Part shown: piece by piece, positions 30,080 to 38,398 of the stretch
Layout: each line of letters begins with the position of its first letter
Position numbering within the stretch: position 1 is the stretch's first letter
From: Fructilactobacillus myrtifloralis
GTDB lineage: Bacteria > Bacillota > Bacilli > Lactobacillales > Lactobacillaceae
DNA length: 64,000 nt
Reading direction: 5' to 3'
NCBI RefSeq assembly: GCF_024029335.1
Contig: NZ_CP097116.1
Location: 930,001 to 994,000, forward strand
Made by a program: the position numbers and the translations under genes
Notes under the pieces: model-generated
Databases searched by the model: none
Told to the model about the DNA's origin: nothing
Seen by the model: the letters and a program-made list of their open reading frames with translations, nothing else

Positions 30080-30186
30080 TTTGCTGCAATTCGGCCTGGT
30101 TCGGTAGATCGGATTCACCCCTTTTTAGGGCAGAGTTTGTGATAAAATAAAGCGTAATAGATCCCCATTGAGTAAAGGAGCAAATG

Positions 30187-32208
30187 ATGAAAAAGGAAAA
30201 CACAACGCTGGCGTTGCCACCTTTTATGCATAATCGACACCTGCGTAACATCGCCATTTTCATTTCCCTGAACTTGGTCTTGGGTCTGGTAATTGCGTTT
30301 GTTTACAACGTGTGGGTTGGGGTAGTTCTCCTGATGCTGGCCTGCGTGGGTCTCTTCTTTGTAAGTAAAGAACTAAACGTGGTCGAACAAAAGGCCAATA
30401 ATTACATGGACAGCCTCTCGTACCTAATCAAACGGGGGGAACAAGAATCAATGTTGGAAATGCCGTTGGGGGTTTTAATTTTAGATAGCCAACAACGGGT
30501 TAGCTGGATTAATCCATATTTGCAACCTTATTTTAAAACGGACCGGGTGGTAGGCAAGCAGCTGGAACAAGTTGCTCCCCACCTCGCGCAGGTGATTCAG
30601 ACCAACTGGGATCAGGATGATCCGTTTGAAGCCACCTGGAACGGGCGACACTTTAACATTTTGATTCAACGGCAGTACCGGACCATTTACCTTATGGACA
30701 TCACGCACTACGCTGAGGTGGAAGTGCAGTATGAAAACGAGAAAGTGGCCATTGGGGAGATTTACCTCGATAATTTTGATGAGGTTAGTCAATCTATGTC
30801 GGACCAAGAAATTTCAAACTTGCGAAACTACGTCACGAATAAGTTAACCGAATGGGCACAACAGTACGGGATTTATCTCAAACGAATCGATGCCGAGCAC
30901 TATTCGATTATGATGTACGTGCGCTCGTTAAAGGCCGTTGAAGCCGATAAGTTTAACATTCTCGACACAATCCGGAAGGGAACGGTGCAACAGAACTTCC
31001 CGATCACGTTGAGCATTGGGATTGCGTATGGTGATACGGACCTGAACCAACTGGCCGATTTAGCTCAAAATAATTTGGACCTCGCGCTGGGCCGGGGTGG
31101 AGATCAAGCCGTGATTAAGTCTAAGGACGGGAAGGCCGTTTTCTTCGGGGGCAAGACAAACCCGATGGAGAAACGGACCCGGGTTCGGGCACGGATGATC
31201 ACGCACGCCCTAGTGCAATTAATGGGCACGGCCGACCAGATCTTTGTGGACGGACACAAACAGCCCGACATGGATTCTTGGGGGGCAGCCCTAGGGATTC
31301 GCCGGATTGCGCAAATGAATGGCAAGAAGTGTTACATTGTCTTTGATGATCAAGATGTACACACAGACATTCGGCGCCTCTTGGATAAAATCAAGGACTA
31401 CCCAGACATCGAAGCTTCCATCATCAGCACCGATGAGGCGGTTAAATTAACGACAGATGATAGCCTAATGATTATGGTGGACCACTCCAATCCAAAGATT
31501 GGCGTCGCCCAGGAGCTGTACCAGAAGCTCGAAAACCGGGTGGTCATCATTGACCACCACCGGCGCGGAGAAGATTTCCCGCCGAATCCGTTGCTGGCGT
31601 ACGTGGAACCCTACGCTTCGTCTGCGTGTGAATTAATCACGGAAATGTTTGAATACCAGTCGCAGTCTGCTGATCCAATGAACGAGTTGGAAGCAACCGC
31701 GATGTTGACCGGGATTGTGGTGGATACCCAATCATTTACGGTTAAAACCGGAACCCGGACGTTTGATGCGGCCAGTTACTTACGGTCGGCGGGCGCCAAT
31801 GTAGAGGAAATTGCCTCGTTCATGAAGGAAAACGTGAAAAATTACATGGATGAGAACCATCTGATTTCGTTGGTAAAATTTGAAAGTGATCACATTGCCC
31901 TAATTACGGCCGAAGACGAGGTAGCGTATGATTCAGTGACCGCGGCGAAGGCAGTGGATTCCTTGCTGTCTGTAGACGGGGTCGAAGCCTCGTTCGTGGT
32001 CTTTCGGCGTCAGGATGGCAACGTTGGGATTTCAGCTCGCAGTACGGGGACGATTAACGTCCAATTAATTATGGAGCAACTGGGCGGTGGCGGTCACTTA
32101 GGCGCGGGAGCTACCCAGTTGACCGACCAAACCGTTCCAGAAGCTAGTGAATTGTTACAAACGACGATTAAAACCAGTCTCTTAGACAATGCACCGGCAG
32201 ACGAATAG
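30187..32208 (+). CDS. gdpP: Cyclic-di-AMP phosphodiesterase GdpP
   Basis: Membrane enzyme that hydrolyses c-di-AMP, controlling cell-wall and osmotic balance. It has 673 residues. Two N-terminal membrane segments (about 17-60), a PAS domain (MPLGVLILDSQQRVSWINP), a degenerate GGDEF domain (the signature reads RGGDQ) and a DHH-DHHA1 catalytic module with VDGHKQPDMDSWGAALG and IIDHHRRGEDF near residue 455, ending in GGGGHLGAGAT. Two ATGs in tandem; 30187 has the better spacing to AAAGGAG, 30184 is the alternative. Neighbours rplI and dnaB are conserved. Confidence 0.95.
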   Translation: MKKENTTLALPPFMHNRHLRNIAIFISLNLVLGLVIAFVYNVWVGVVLLMLACVGLFFVSKELNVVEQKANNYMDSLSYLIKRGEQESMLEMPLGVLILDSQQRVSWINPYLQPYFKTDRVVGKQLEQVAPHLAQVIQTNWDQDDPFEATWNGRHFNILIQRQYRTIYLMDITHYAEVEVQYENEKVAIGEIYLDNFDEVSQSMSDQEISNLRNYVTNKLTEWAQQYGIYLKRIDAEHYSIMMYVRSLKAVEADKFNILDTIRKGTVQQNFPITLSIGIAYGDTDLNQLADLAQNNLDLALGRGGDQAVIKSKDGKAVFFGGKTNPMEKRTRVRARMITHALVQLMGTADQIFVDGHKQPDMDSWGAALGIRRIAQMNGKKCYIVFDDQDVHTDIRRLLDKIKDYPDIEASIISTDEAVKLTTDDSLMIMVDHSNPKIGVAQELYQKLENRVVIIDHHRRGEDFPPNPLLAYVEPYASSACELITEMFEYQSQSADPMNELEATAMLTGIVVDTQSFTVKTGTRTFDAASYLRSAGANVEEIASFMKENVKNYMDENHLISLVKFESDHIALITAEDEVAYDSVTAAKAVDSLLSVDGVEASFVVFRRQDGNVGISARSTGTINVQLIMEQLGGGGHLGAGATQLTDQTVPEASELLQTTIKTSLLDNAPADE

Positions 32209-32256
32209 CATGAACGCAGTAAATTTGTTACATTAGATCAAAAGGAGTGAATGATT

Positions 32257-32709
32257 ATGCAAGTTATTTTTCTAGAAGATGTGCGCGGTAAAGGAAAACG
32301 GGGCGAAATCAAACAGGTGCCAGCTGGGTATGCCCAAAACTATTTGATTAAGAACGGCCTCGCTGAACCAGCAACTAAATCATCAGTTAGCCGGGTGAAA
32401 GCACAACAAAAACACGCGGCCGAAAATGCCGAAGAAGAATTAGAAGAAGCAAAGCAACAACAAGCCTTTTTGGAAAAGGATGACACGGTAGTGGAACTAC
32501 GGGCTAAATCCGGCAAAGACGGACGTTTGTTTGGTTCCATTACTAGCAAACAAATTGCGCAGGCATTGGCCACACAATACCAAGTAAAAATTGATAAGCG
32601 TAAGATTGAACTCGCTGAACCCATTAAAGCAATGGGTTACACCAACGTCCCCGTAAAGCTGCACCCCAACGTGACGGCTAAAATTCGGGTCCACGTTGCC
32701 GAAAAATAA
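32257..32709 (+). CDS. rplI: 50S ribosomal protein L9
   Basis: Elongated large-subunit protein of 150 residues. N-terminal domain [19 protein letters not shown] and [16 protein letters not shown] are diagnostic; a long helix rich in E, A and Q connects to the C-terminal domain. ATG at 32257 has AAAGGAG 9 nt upstream; the in-frame ATG at 32251 is too close. Confidence 0.97.
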   Translation: MQVIFLEDVRGKGKRGEIKQVPAGYAQNYLIKNGLAEPATKSSVSRVKAQQKHAAENAEEELEEAKQQQAFLEKDDTVVELRAKSGKDGRLFGSITSKQIAQALATQYQVKIDKRKIELAEPIKAMGYTNVPVKLHPNVTAKIRVHVAEK

Positions 32710-32741
32710 ATCAATGCGCTACATTAGAAAAGGGTTAGAGC

Positions 32742-34145
32742 ATGAATAACGATGTGTTAACGGACCACACGCCCCCGCATAGTATTGAAGCGGAAAAGGC
32801 GGTCCTGGGTTCACTTTTCTTAGCTCCTTCGTCGTTACCCGAGGCCATGGAAATTTTACAGGCCGCTGATTTTTACAAGCGATCTCATCAATTAATTTAC
32901 CAAGCAATGGTTGACTTAGCGGATCAGGATGAAGGAATTGATGCCGTAACGGTGACCGACCGATTGAAAAGTCAGGACCAACTAGAAGACGTTGGCGGAG
33001 TTTCAGCTATCGTCGAACTCGCAGAATCGGTTCCAACCGCCGCTAACTTGGGATATTACGCCAAAATTGTGAGTAAAAAGGCGGTTCTCCGCCGCCTAAT
33101 TCAAACGGCGACTAAGATTGCCACTGATGGTTACGATGAGGATGAAGACCTAGACACCCTCTTAGATAACGCAGAACGGGAAATCATGGATGTGTCGGAG
33201 GATCGCAATCAGAGTGGGTTTCAACCCATTCGTGATGTCTTGACGCAGGCCTTTGAAAAGATTAACGAGTTGTCTGAAAACGGTGGCGACGATGTGACCG
33301 GCCTGCCGACTGGTTACAAAGCCCTGGACCAGATGACCACCGGACTCCATCCGGGCGAATTAGTGATTTTAGCCGCACGGCCCGCGGTGGGGAAAACGGC
33401 CTTTGCCCTAAACATTGCCCAAAACGTTGGAACGAAGACCAATAAGACGGTGGCCCTGTTCAGTTTGGAAATGAGTGCCGAATCTCTGGTTAACCGGATG
33501 CTATGTGCGGAAGGCAGTATTGATGCGAACCACCTGCGGACGGGGGAACTGAGCTCCGACGAATGGAATAGTTTAACGGTTGCCATGGGAACGTTGTCGA
33601 ACGCCAAGATTTTTATTGACGATACTCCGGGAGCGCGAATTGCCTCCATCCGGGCGAACTGTCGGCGGTTGAAGAAGGAAGCCGACCGCGATCCTGATGG
33701 TGGCTTGGGCTTAATCGTGATTGACTACCTGCAGTTGATTGAAGGAAGTACCCGGGAAAGCCGGCAACAAGAGGTGTCTGAAATCTCACGGCAGTTAAAG
33801 AAACTCGCCAATGAGTTGCAGGTGCCAATTATTGCTTTATCACAACTGTCCCGGGGCGTGGAACAACGGCAGGATAAGCGGCCGGTGCTTTCCGATATTC
33901 GGGAATCTGGTTCAATCGAACAGGATGCGGACATTGTGGCCTTCTTGTATCGGGATGATTATTACGAGCGCGAAGGTGCAAACGAGGACGAGCAAGGGGC
34001 GAATGCCCCAGCTCCCGATGATGATAACGTGGGTGAAGTTGAGATTATCATCGAAAAGAACCGTTCGGGACCCCGTGGAACGGTTAAGCTCTTGTTTGTA
34101 AAATCGTTTAATAAGTTTTCTTCAATTTCATATGCACACGAATAA
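32742..34145 (+). CDS. dnaB: Replicative DNA helicase DnaB
   Basis: Hexameric helicase at the fork, 467 residues (called DnaC in Bacillus). N-terminal domain PPHSIEAEKAVLGSLFL; RecA-like domain with Walker A ARPAVGKTAFAL near 210, Walker B LIVIDYLQLIEG near 325, and RGVEQRQDKRP plus DIRESGSIEQDAD near 370-390. An acidic, alanine-rich insert (ANEDEQGANAPAPDDD) lies before the final strand. Confidence 0.97.
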   Translation: MNNDVLTDHTPPHSIEAEKAVLGSLFLAPSSLPEAMEILQAADFYKRSHQLIYQAMVDLADQDEGIDAVTVTDRLKSQDQLEDVGGVSAIVELAESVPTAANLGYYAKIVSKKAVLRRLIQTATKIATDGYDEDEDLDTLLDNAEREIMDVSEDRNQSGFQPIRDVLTQAFEKINELSENGGDDVTGLPTGYKALDQMTTGLHPGELVILAARPAVGKTAFALNIAQNVGTKTNKTVALFSLEMSAESLVNRMLCAEGSIDANHLRTGELSSDEWNSLTVAMGTLSNAKIFIDDTPGARIASIRANCRRLKKEADRDPDGGLGLIVIDYLQLIEGSTRESRQQEVSEISRQLKKLANELQVPIIALSQLSRGVEQRQDKRPVLSDIRESGSIEQDADIVAFLYRDDYYEREGANEDEQGANAPAPDDDNVGEVEIIIEKNRSGPRGTVKLLFVKSFNKFSSISYAHE

Positions 34146-34172
34146 CAGGATCCGCTGGGATGCTGTTTTTTT
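34144..34172 (+). terminator. dnaB terminator
   Basis: AACAGGATCC pairs with GGATGCTGTT (one mismatch) around GCTG, followed by seven T residues. Confidence 0.7.
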
Positions 34173-34182
34173 GGTTAATTAA

Positions 34183-34211
34183 TTGACTATTGCAGGTGGC
34201 TTCGGTATGAT
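34183..34211 (+). promoter_or_regulatory. guaC promoter
   Basis: TTGACT (34183-34188), 17-bp spacer, TATGAT (34206-34211). Confidence 0.7.
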
Positions 34212-34218
34212 ATGGAAG

Positions 34219-34262
34219 GTCCGCGAATGAAAGAATTTAAATAAAGATTAATGTTCGTGAAT
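34219..34262 (+). promoter_or_regulatory. Candidate PurR box pair downstream of the guaC promoter
   Basis: Two 14-bp boxes in inverted orientation, each with a central CGAA. Box 1 (34219-34232) is weak. Box 2 (34249-34262), read on the minus strand as ATTCACGAACATTA, fits the Firmicutes PurBox well. They are separated by 16 bp, the usual distance for PurR. Their place after the promoter would fit repression. Confidence 0.5.
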
Positions 34263-34275
34263 AGGAGAGAAAAGC

Positions 34276-35247
34276 ATGGAAGTATTTGATTATAATGACA
34301 TTCAATTGATCCCCAACAAGTGTATTGTTAACTCACGTAGTGAATGCGATACAACGGTGGAATTTGGGGGACGGCAGTTTAAGCTCCCCGTGGTACCGGC
34401 GAACATGCAAACCGTGATTAACGAAGAGTTGGCCGTTTCGTTGGCGCAAAATGGGTATTTTTACGTAATGCACCGGTTTCAACCGGAAGCCCGGCACGAT
34501 TTTATTAAACGGATGCACGACCAGGATTTATTTGCGTCAATTAGCGTCGGCGTCAAGCCCGCTGAATATGATTTCATTGCGAGCTTAGCGGCTGATGACT
34601 TACAACCAGAATACATTACAATCGACATTGCCCACGGCTACTCCGATTCCGTCATTAAAATGATTAAGTACATTAAGGAACAGTTACCTACGGCGTTTGT
34701 AATTGCCGGTAACGTGGGGACTCCTGAGGGAGTTCGGGCCTTAGAAAATGCTGGAGCCGATGCCACCAAGGTGGGGGTGGGTCCCGGAAAGGCCTGCATT
34801 ACGAAGGTGAAGACCGGATTTGGAACCGGGGGCTGGCAGTTGGCAGCCATTCGGTACTGTGCTAAAGCCGCTCAGAAACCAATTGTGGCCGATGGTGGAA
34901 TTCGGACGGATGGTGACATTGCGAAGTCCTTACGGTTTGGAGCCACGATGTGTATGATTGGCTCGCTGTTTGCGGGGCACCTAGAATCACCCGGAAAAGA
35001 AGTTGAAGAAGCTGGCCGGAAGTACAAGGAATACTTTGGGTCGGCGTCTGAATACCAAAAGGGTGCTTACCATAACGTGGAAGGCAAGAAATTGCTGGTG
35101 CCGTATAAGGGCAGCATCTACGATACGTTGCAAGAAATGAAGGAAGACTTGCAATCCTCAATCTCTTACGCCGGAGGCCGGGATTTAAAGGCCCTACGAA
35201 CGGTTGATTACGTAATTGTGAAAGATACGATTTATAACGGTGATTAG
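34276..35247 (+). CDS. guaC: GMP reductase
   Basis: Converts GMP to IMP with NADPH, linking guanine salvage to adenine nucleotides. It has 323 residues, a TIM barrel of the IMPDH/GMPR family without CBS domains. Visible: [13 protein letters not shown] at the N-terminus, catalytic Cys174 in [11 protein letters not shown] with the following [12 protein letters not shown], and the phosphate site [23 protein letters not shown] at 34276 follows TAGGAGAGAAAAGC. Monocistronic with its own promoter, PurBox candidates and terminator. Confidence 0.95.
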   Translation: MEVFDYNDIQLIPNKCIVNSRSECDTTVEFGGRQFKLPVVPANMQTVINEELAVSLAQNGYFYVMHRFQPEARHDFIKRMHDQDLFASISVGVKPAEYDFIASLAADDLQPEYITIDIAHGYSDSVIKMIKYIKEQLPTAFVIAGNVGTPEGVRALENAGADATKVGVGPGKACITKVKTGFGTGGWQLAAIRYCAKAAQKPIVADGGIRTDGDIAKSLRFGATMCMIGSLFAGHLESPGKEVEEAGRKYKEYFGSASEYQKGAYHNVEGKKLLVPYKGSIYDTLQEMKEDLQSSISYAGGRDLKALRTVDYVIVKDTIYNGD

Positions 35248-35258
35248 ATCATGCGATT

Positions 35259-35274
35259 TGTTTCATGTGAAACA
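35259..35274. other. parS-like site 3
   Basis: TGTTTCATGTGAAACA between guaC and its terminator, identical to the sites at 15626 and 26143; about 15 kb right of dnaA. Confidence 0.75.
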
Positions 35275-35291
35275 TACCTCACCACTAAACT

Positions 35292-35323
35292 AAAAAGCAT
35301 CCCAATTCTGGGGTGCTTTTTTT
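35292..35323 (+). terminator. guaC terminator
   Basis: AAAAAGCATCCC pairs with GGGTGCTTTTT around a short loop; T run follows. Confidence 0.85.
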
Positions 35324-35386
35324 AGCTTAATTTGCAATTTCCGCATTTTTTTTGTATTTTGGAAAGGAAGAGGAGAATCCAAACCA

Positions 35387-36331
35387 ATGAAAAAATCATT
35401 AATATACGTTTTACTTTCAACGGTGTTATTTAGTTTAATGGAAATTGCCTTGAAAGCAGCGGGGAACCAATTTAACCCAATTCAGTTGAACCTGATTCGG
35501 TTTACCCTTGGGGGCTTGGTGATCCTGCCCTTTGCCGCTGCGCACTTAAAAAAGCAGCACCGGCGCATCCAGCTCGCCGATTGGAAGGTCTTTTCTCTCA
35601 CCGGTTTTTTGTGTGTCGTCGTTTCTATGACGCTCTACCAACTGGCGATTGAATACGGAGAACCGGCCATTGTCGCCGTTCTGTTTAGTTGTAATCCAGT
35701 CTTTGCATTAATCTTTGCGTACCTGATTTTGCATGAGAACGTGTCACGAACGGACATTATTTCGTTGATTCTGTCCGTGATTGGGTTACTGGTAATCGTG
35801 GATCCCTTTAAGTTAACGGACCCGCTCGGGATTTTCTTTGCCATCCTGGCGGCCGCAACGTTTGGGTTTTATAGCATCATGTCGCAAGCTGCCTCCCTGC
35901 GGGTGGAACTTGACGGGGTCGTGATGACCAGCTTCACCTTTATTGCAGGAGCACTGGAGTTACTGGTGATTATTCTAATCACGAAATTACCGCCAGTAGC
36001 GGCAGCCATGCGCTCCGTGAGTTGGTTAAAACCGTTTGCGGCAATTCCCATCCTTACCAACGTGAACCTGCCAAACCTCTGGATCTTACTGTTTGTCGGG
36101 GTCGCGGTTACCGGTGGGGGTTTTGCCTTTTACTTCCTCGCTCTACAAGAAGGGGGCGTTACGATGGCCTCACTGGTGTTCTTCTTTAAACCGGTGCTTT
36201 CGCCAATCTTCGCCTTCTTCCTAATCGGGGAAAACATTAGCTTGCCAACCATCATCGGGGTTGCCATTATCATCGTTAGTTCGTTGATTACCCTGTACGG
36301 ATATCGGATTGACGTAAAATCAAGCGAATAA
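35387..36331 (+). CDS. DMT-superfamily (EamA) transporter
   Basis: Predicted membrane exporter or importer of small metabolites, 314 residues with about ten hydrophobic segments in two EamA repeats (about 5-140 and 155-305). Typical features are the early IQLNLIRFTLGG, the EPAIVAVLFSCNPVFALIFAYLIL stretch that ends repeat 1, and GGVTMASLVFFFKPVLSPI in repeat 2. GAGGAG precedes the ATG at 35387. Substrate cannot be told from sequence. It converges on the menA-like gene through a shared terminator. Confidence 0.85.
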   Translation: MKKSLIYVLLSTVLFSLMEIALKAAGNQFNPIQLNLIRFTLGGLVILPFAAAHLKKQHRRIQLADWKVFSLTGFLCVVVSMTLYQLAIEYGEPAIVAVLFSCNPVFALIFAYLILHENVSRTDIISLILSVIGLLVIVDPFKLTDPLGIFFAILAAATFGFYSIMSQAASLRVELDGVVMTSFTFIAGALELLVIILITKLPPVAAAMRSVSWLKPFAAIPILTNVNLPNLWILLFVGVAVTGGGFAFYFLALQEGGVTMASLVFFFKPVLSPIFAFFLIGENISLPTIIGVAIIIVSSLITLYGYRIDVKSSE

Positions 36332-36367
36332 AAAAAAGCGTGTTGCAGTTTTTGCAACACGCTTTTT
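36332..36367. terminator. Bidirectional terminator between the DMT transporter and the menA-like gene
   Basis: AAAAAAGCGTGTTGCA pairs with TGCAACACGCTTTTT; flanked by A and T runs so it can stop both convergent transcripts. Confidence 0.9.
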
Positions 36368-36369
36368 AG

Positions 36370-37284
36370 TTAGACCTGAAACAGGATAAAAATGATGGTA
36401 GCCACCACGACCGCGAGGGTAATGGCGATGTCATTGCGAATCGTAAGGACAAAGGTTTGTTGCTTACTCTGGACCTGCCAAAACCGGCGGGTGTTCTTAA
36501 TTACCAACGGAATGGTAACGAAGACTAGGCAGGTTGAAACCGGTAACCAACCAAGGCAGATGGCGGCGAGCAGACACCCATAACCAAGCAGATAGTTGCA
36601 GGCGTAAAAACGTAGCGTCCCTTCCTTGCCTAAGTAGCTGACGCTGGTGAACCGGTGGAATTTAACGTCTTCTTCGTAGTCACAGAGGTTATTAGCAAGA
36701 CTGATGTTCGTAATCGCACAGATCGCGATTCCAGCGACGAGCAGGATTTCTCCCACCAGCGCCCAGTGGTACTGAGCGGGCTGGATGTTGATCAAAACGG
36801 TGGCGAGGGTAATGATGTAGCCCATGATGAGCCCAGAGGCGACGTCTCCAGCCGGACCATTTTGGATCGGGTGAGGACCACCGCTATAGAGATAACCAAC
36901 GGCGGTCCCGAGTAGCCCGAGGCCTAAGATTACAGGACTGGTACGAAGAACTAACCACAGTGCTAATAGCCCCCCAAGGGCGGTTAAGCCATAAATTGCG
37001 AGTTTGAGACGGTGGGCTTCCGACTTGTTTTTCACCTTAGCAAAAATGTCATCCGTTTCCGGACTAAGCTGATACTTAAGTGCGTTTTGAAAGTCTTGAT
37101 AGGTATCAAAGAGATTAACTAAGATCTGCATTAAACAGGTGATGAGAAAGAAAAGCAGGCTGTTTCCCCAGTTGAATTCGTGATCGCGAAAGAGGGCGAA
37201 GAGCAGGCCCAAACAAAAGGGAAGGACGGATGCAATTAAAGAATGCACCCGGGTTAAACGCAGTAAGCGGTGCCAGGTTTTCAT
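36370..37284 (-). CDS. UbiA-family prenyltransferase, MenA-like
   Basis: Integral membrane enzyme, 304 residues, eight or nine hydrophobic segments. UbiA enzymes join a polyprenyl chain to an aromatic ring; MenA uses 1,4-dihydroxy-2-naphthoate in menaquinone synthesis. Two Asp-rich motifs are visible: NLFDTYQD near residue 62 and NNLCDYEED near residue 200. The start ATG at 37284 follows AAGGAGACGATCACC; a longer in-frame reading has no site. No other men gene lies in the window, so either the remaining genes are elsewhere or a precursor is taken up. Right of the origin but on the minus strand. Confidence 0.8.
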   Translation of the reverse strand: MKTWHRLLRLTRVHSLIASVLPFCLGLLFALFRDHEFNWGNSLLFFLITCLMQILVNLFDTYQDFQNALKYQLSPETDDIFAKVKNKSEAHRLKLAIYGLTALGGLLALWLVLRTSPVILGLGLLGTAVGYLYSGGPHPIQNGPAGDVASGLIMGYIITLATVLINIQPAQYHWALVGEILLVAGIAICAITNISLANNLCDYEEDVKFHRFTSVSYLGKEGTLRFYACNYLLGYGCLLAAICLGWLPVSTCLVFVTIPLVIKNTRRFWQVQSKQQTFVLTIRNDIAITLAVVVATIIFILFQV

Positions 37285-37336
37285 GGTGATCGTCTCCTTG
37301 GTGGCAGTTAGCCAACCGGTATCTGAATTTGGGTAC

Positions 37337-37365
37337 AAAAAAAGAACGACCATCATAGTCGTTCT
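37337..37365 (-). terminator. tRNA-Lys terminator
   Basis: On the minus strand AGAACGAC pairs with GTCGTTCT, followed by seven T residues, just after the tRNA. Confidence 0.9.
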
Positions 37366-37371
37366 GTGGGA

Positions 37372-37444
37372 TGGGCAGTCAGGGGATCGAACCCTGGACC
37401 CACGGATTAAGAGTCCGTTGCTCTGCCAGCTGAGCTAACTGCCC
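37372..37444 (-). tRNA. tRNA-Lys (anticodon CTT)
   Basis: Cloverleaf of 73 nt: acceptor GGGCAGT/ACTGCCC, D stem GCTC/GAGC, anticodon stem ACGGA/TCCGT with loop CTCTTAA, T stem CAGGG/CCCTG with TTCGATC. The 3' CCA is not encoded. A promoter (TTGCAC, 17 bp, TAATAT) is visible upstream on the minus strand. Confidence 0.96.
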
Positions 37445-37654
37445 AAATCAAAAGTACATATATTATATTAGCATAGGCACATTAGTGGTGCAACACTTTT
37501 TTCGAAAAAAATCGCAACGGAGTTGGGCCGGCTAGGTTGCAAAGCGGAGCCCGGTCTAGAGGTGTGATATACTAAGTTGTGATTGAGCAATTGAATAAGT
37601 CTTGATCAATTCTGGATTGAAACCGAAAAAAACATGGTAGGAGCATTGATAATC

Positions 37655-38368
37655 ATGGCCAAAATATTAGTTGTTGATGACGAAAAACCAATTACAGACA
37701 TTGAAAAATTTAGTTTAGAAAAAGAAGGATACGAGGTCATCGTCGCCTACGATGGTGAGGAAGCCCTTGCCAAGGTCGAAGACGATCATCCGGATCTAGT
37801 GATCTTAGACCTGATGTTGCCGAAAATGGACGGGCTAGAGGTCGCTAAGGAGATTCGCAAGACCCACGACATGCCCATCATCATGGTTACTGCTAAGGAC
37901 TCGGAGTTAGACAAGGTCCTAGGTTTAGAAATCGGGGCTGATGATTACGTGACGAAACCCTTTTCTAACCGCGAACTGGTTGCCCGCGTGAAGGCCAACT
38001 TGCGCCGGCAATCGGTGGCAACGGAAGCCGCGGGTCCCGCAGCGGGAGAAAATCAGGACCTGACGATTGGAAACTTGACCATTCATCCCGATTCCTATTC
38101 GGTAACTAAGGACGGGGCGCCGGTTGATTTAACCCACCGGGAGTTTGAACTAATTCACTACCTCGCTCAACACAGTGGTCAGGTGATGACTCGGGAACAC
38201 CTCTTACAGACGGTGTGGGGTTATGACTACTTTGGTGACGTGCGGACCGTGGACGTGACCGTCCGGCGGTTACGGGAAAAAATTGAGGATGATCCTAGTC
38301 ATCCGCAGTGGTTGGTAACCCGGCGGGGTGTCGGTTATTACGTCCGCGATACACCGGACGCCCAGTAA
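37655..38368 (+). CDS. walR: Essential cell-wall response regulator WalR
   Basis: OmpR-type DNA-binding response regulator controlling cell-wall hydrolases. It has 237 residues: receiver domain with acidic pocket DDE at 8-10, phosphoacceptor Asp52 in VILDLMLP, conserved TAKDS and KPF; winged-helix domain with [25 protein letters not shown]. The start ATG at 37655 gives the canonical [13 protein letters not shown]; upstream in-frame starts are not supported. First gene of walRKHIJ. A TATACT -10 candidate is at 37568-37573. Confidence 0.97.
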   Translation: MAKILVVDDEKPITDIEKFSLEKEGYEVIVAYDGEEALAKVEDDHPDLVILDLMLPKMDGLEVAKEIRKTHDMPIIMVTAKDSELDKVLGLEIGADDYVTKPFSNRELVARVKANLRRQSVATEAAGPAAGENQDLTIGNLTIHPDSYSVTKDGAPVDLTHREFELIHYLAQHSGQVMTREHLLQTVWGYDYFGDVRTVDVTVRRLREKIEDDPSHPQWLVTRRGVGYYVRDTPDAQ

Positions 38369-38398
38369 CTTAAACACTGATACTGAAGGAGCAGCAGA

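Noticed and set aside
30187-32208. Active diguanylate cyclase in gdpP
   Set aside because: The GGDEF signature is degenerate (RGGDQ), as normal for GdpP.
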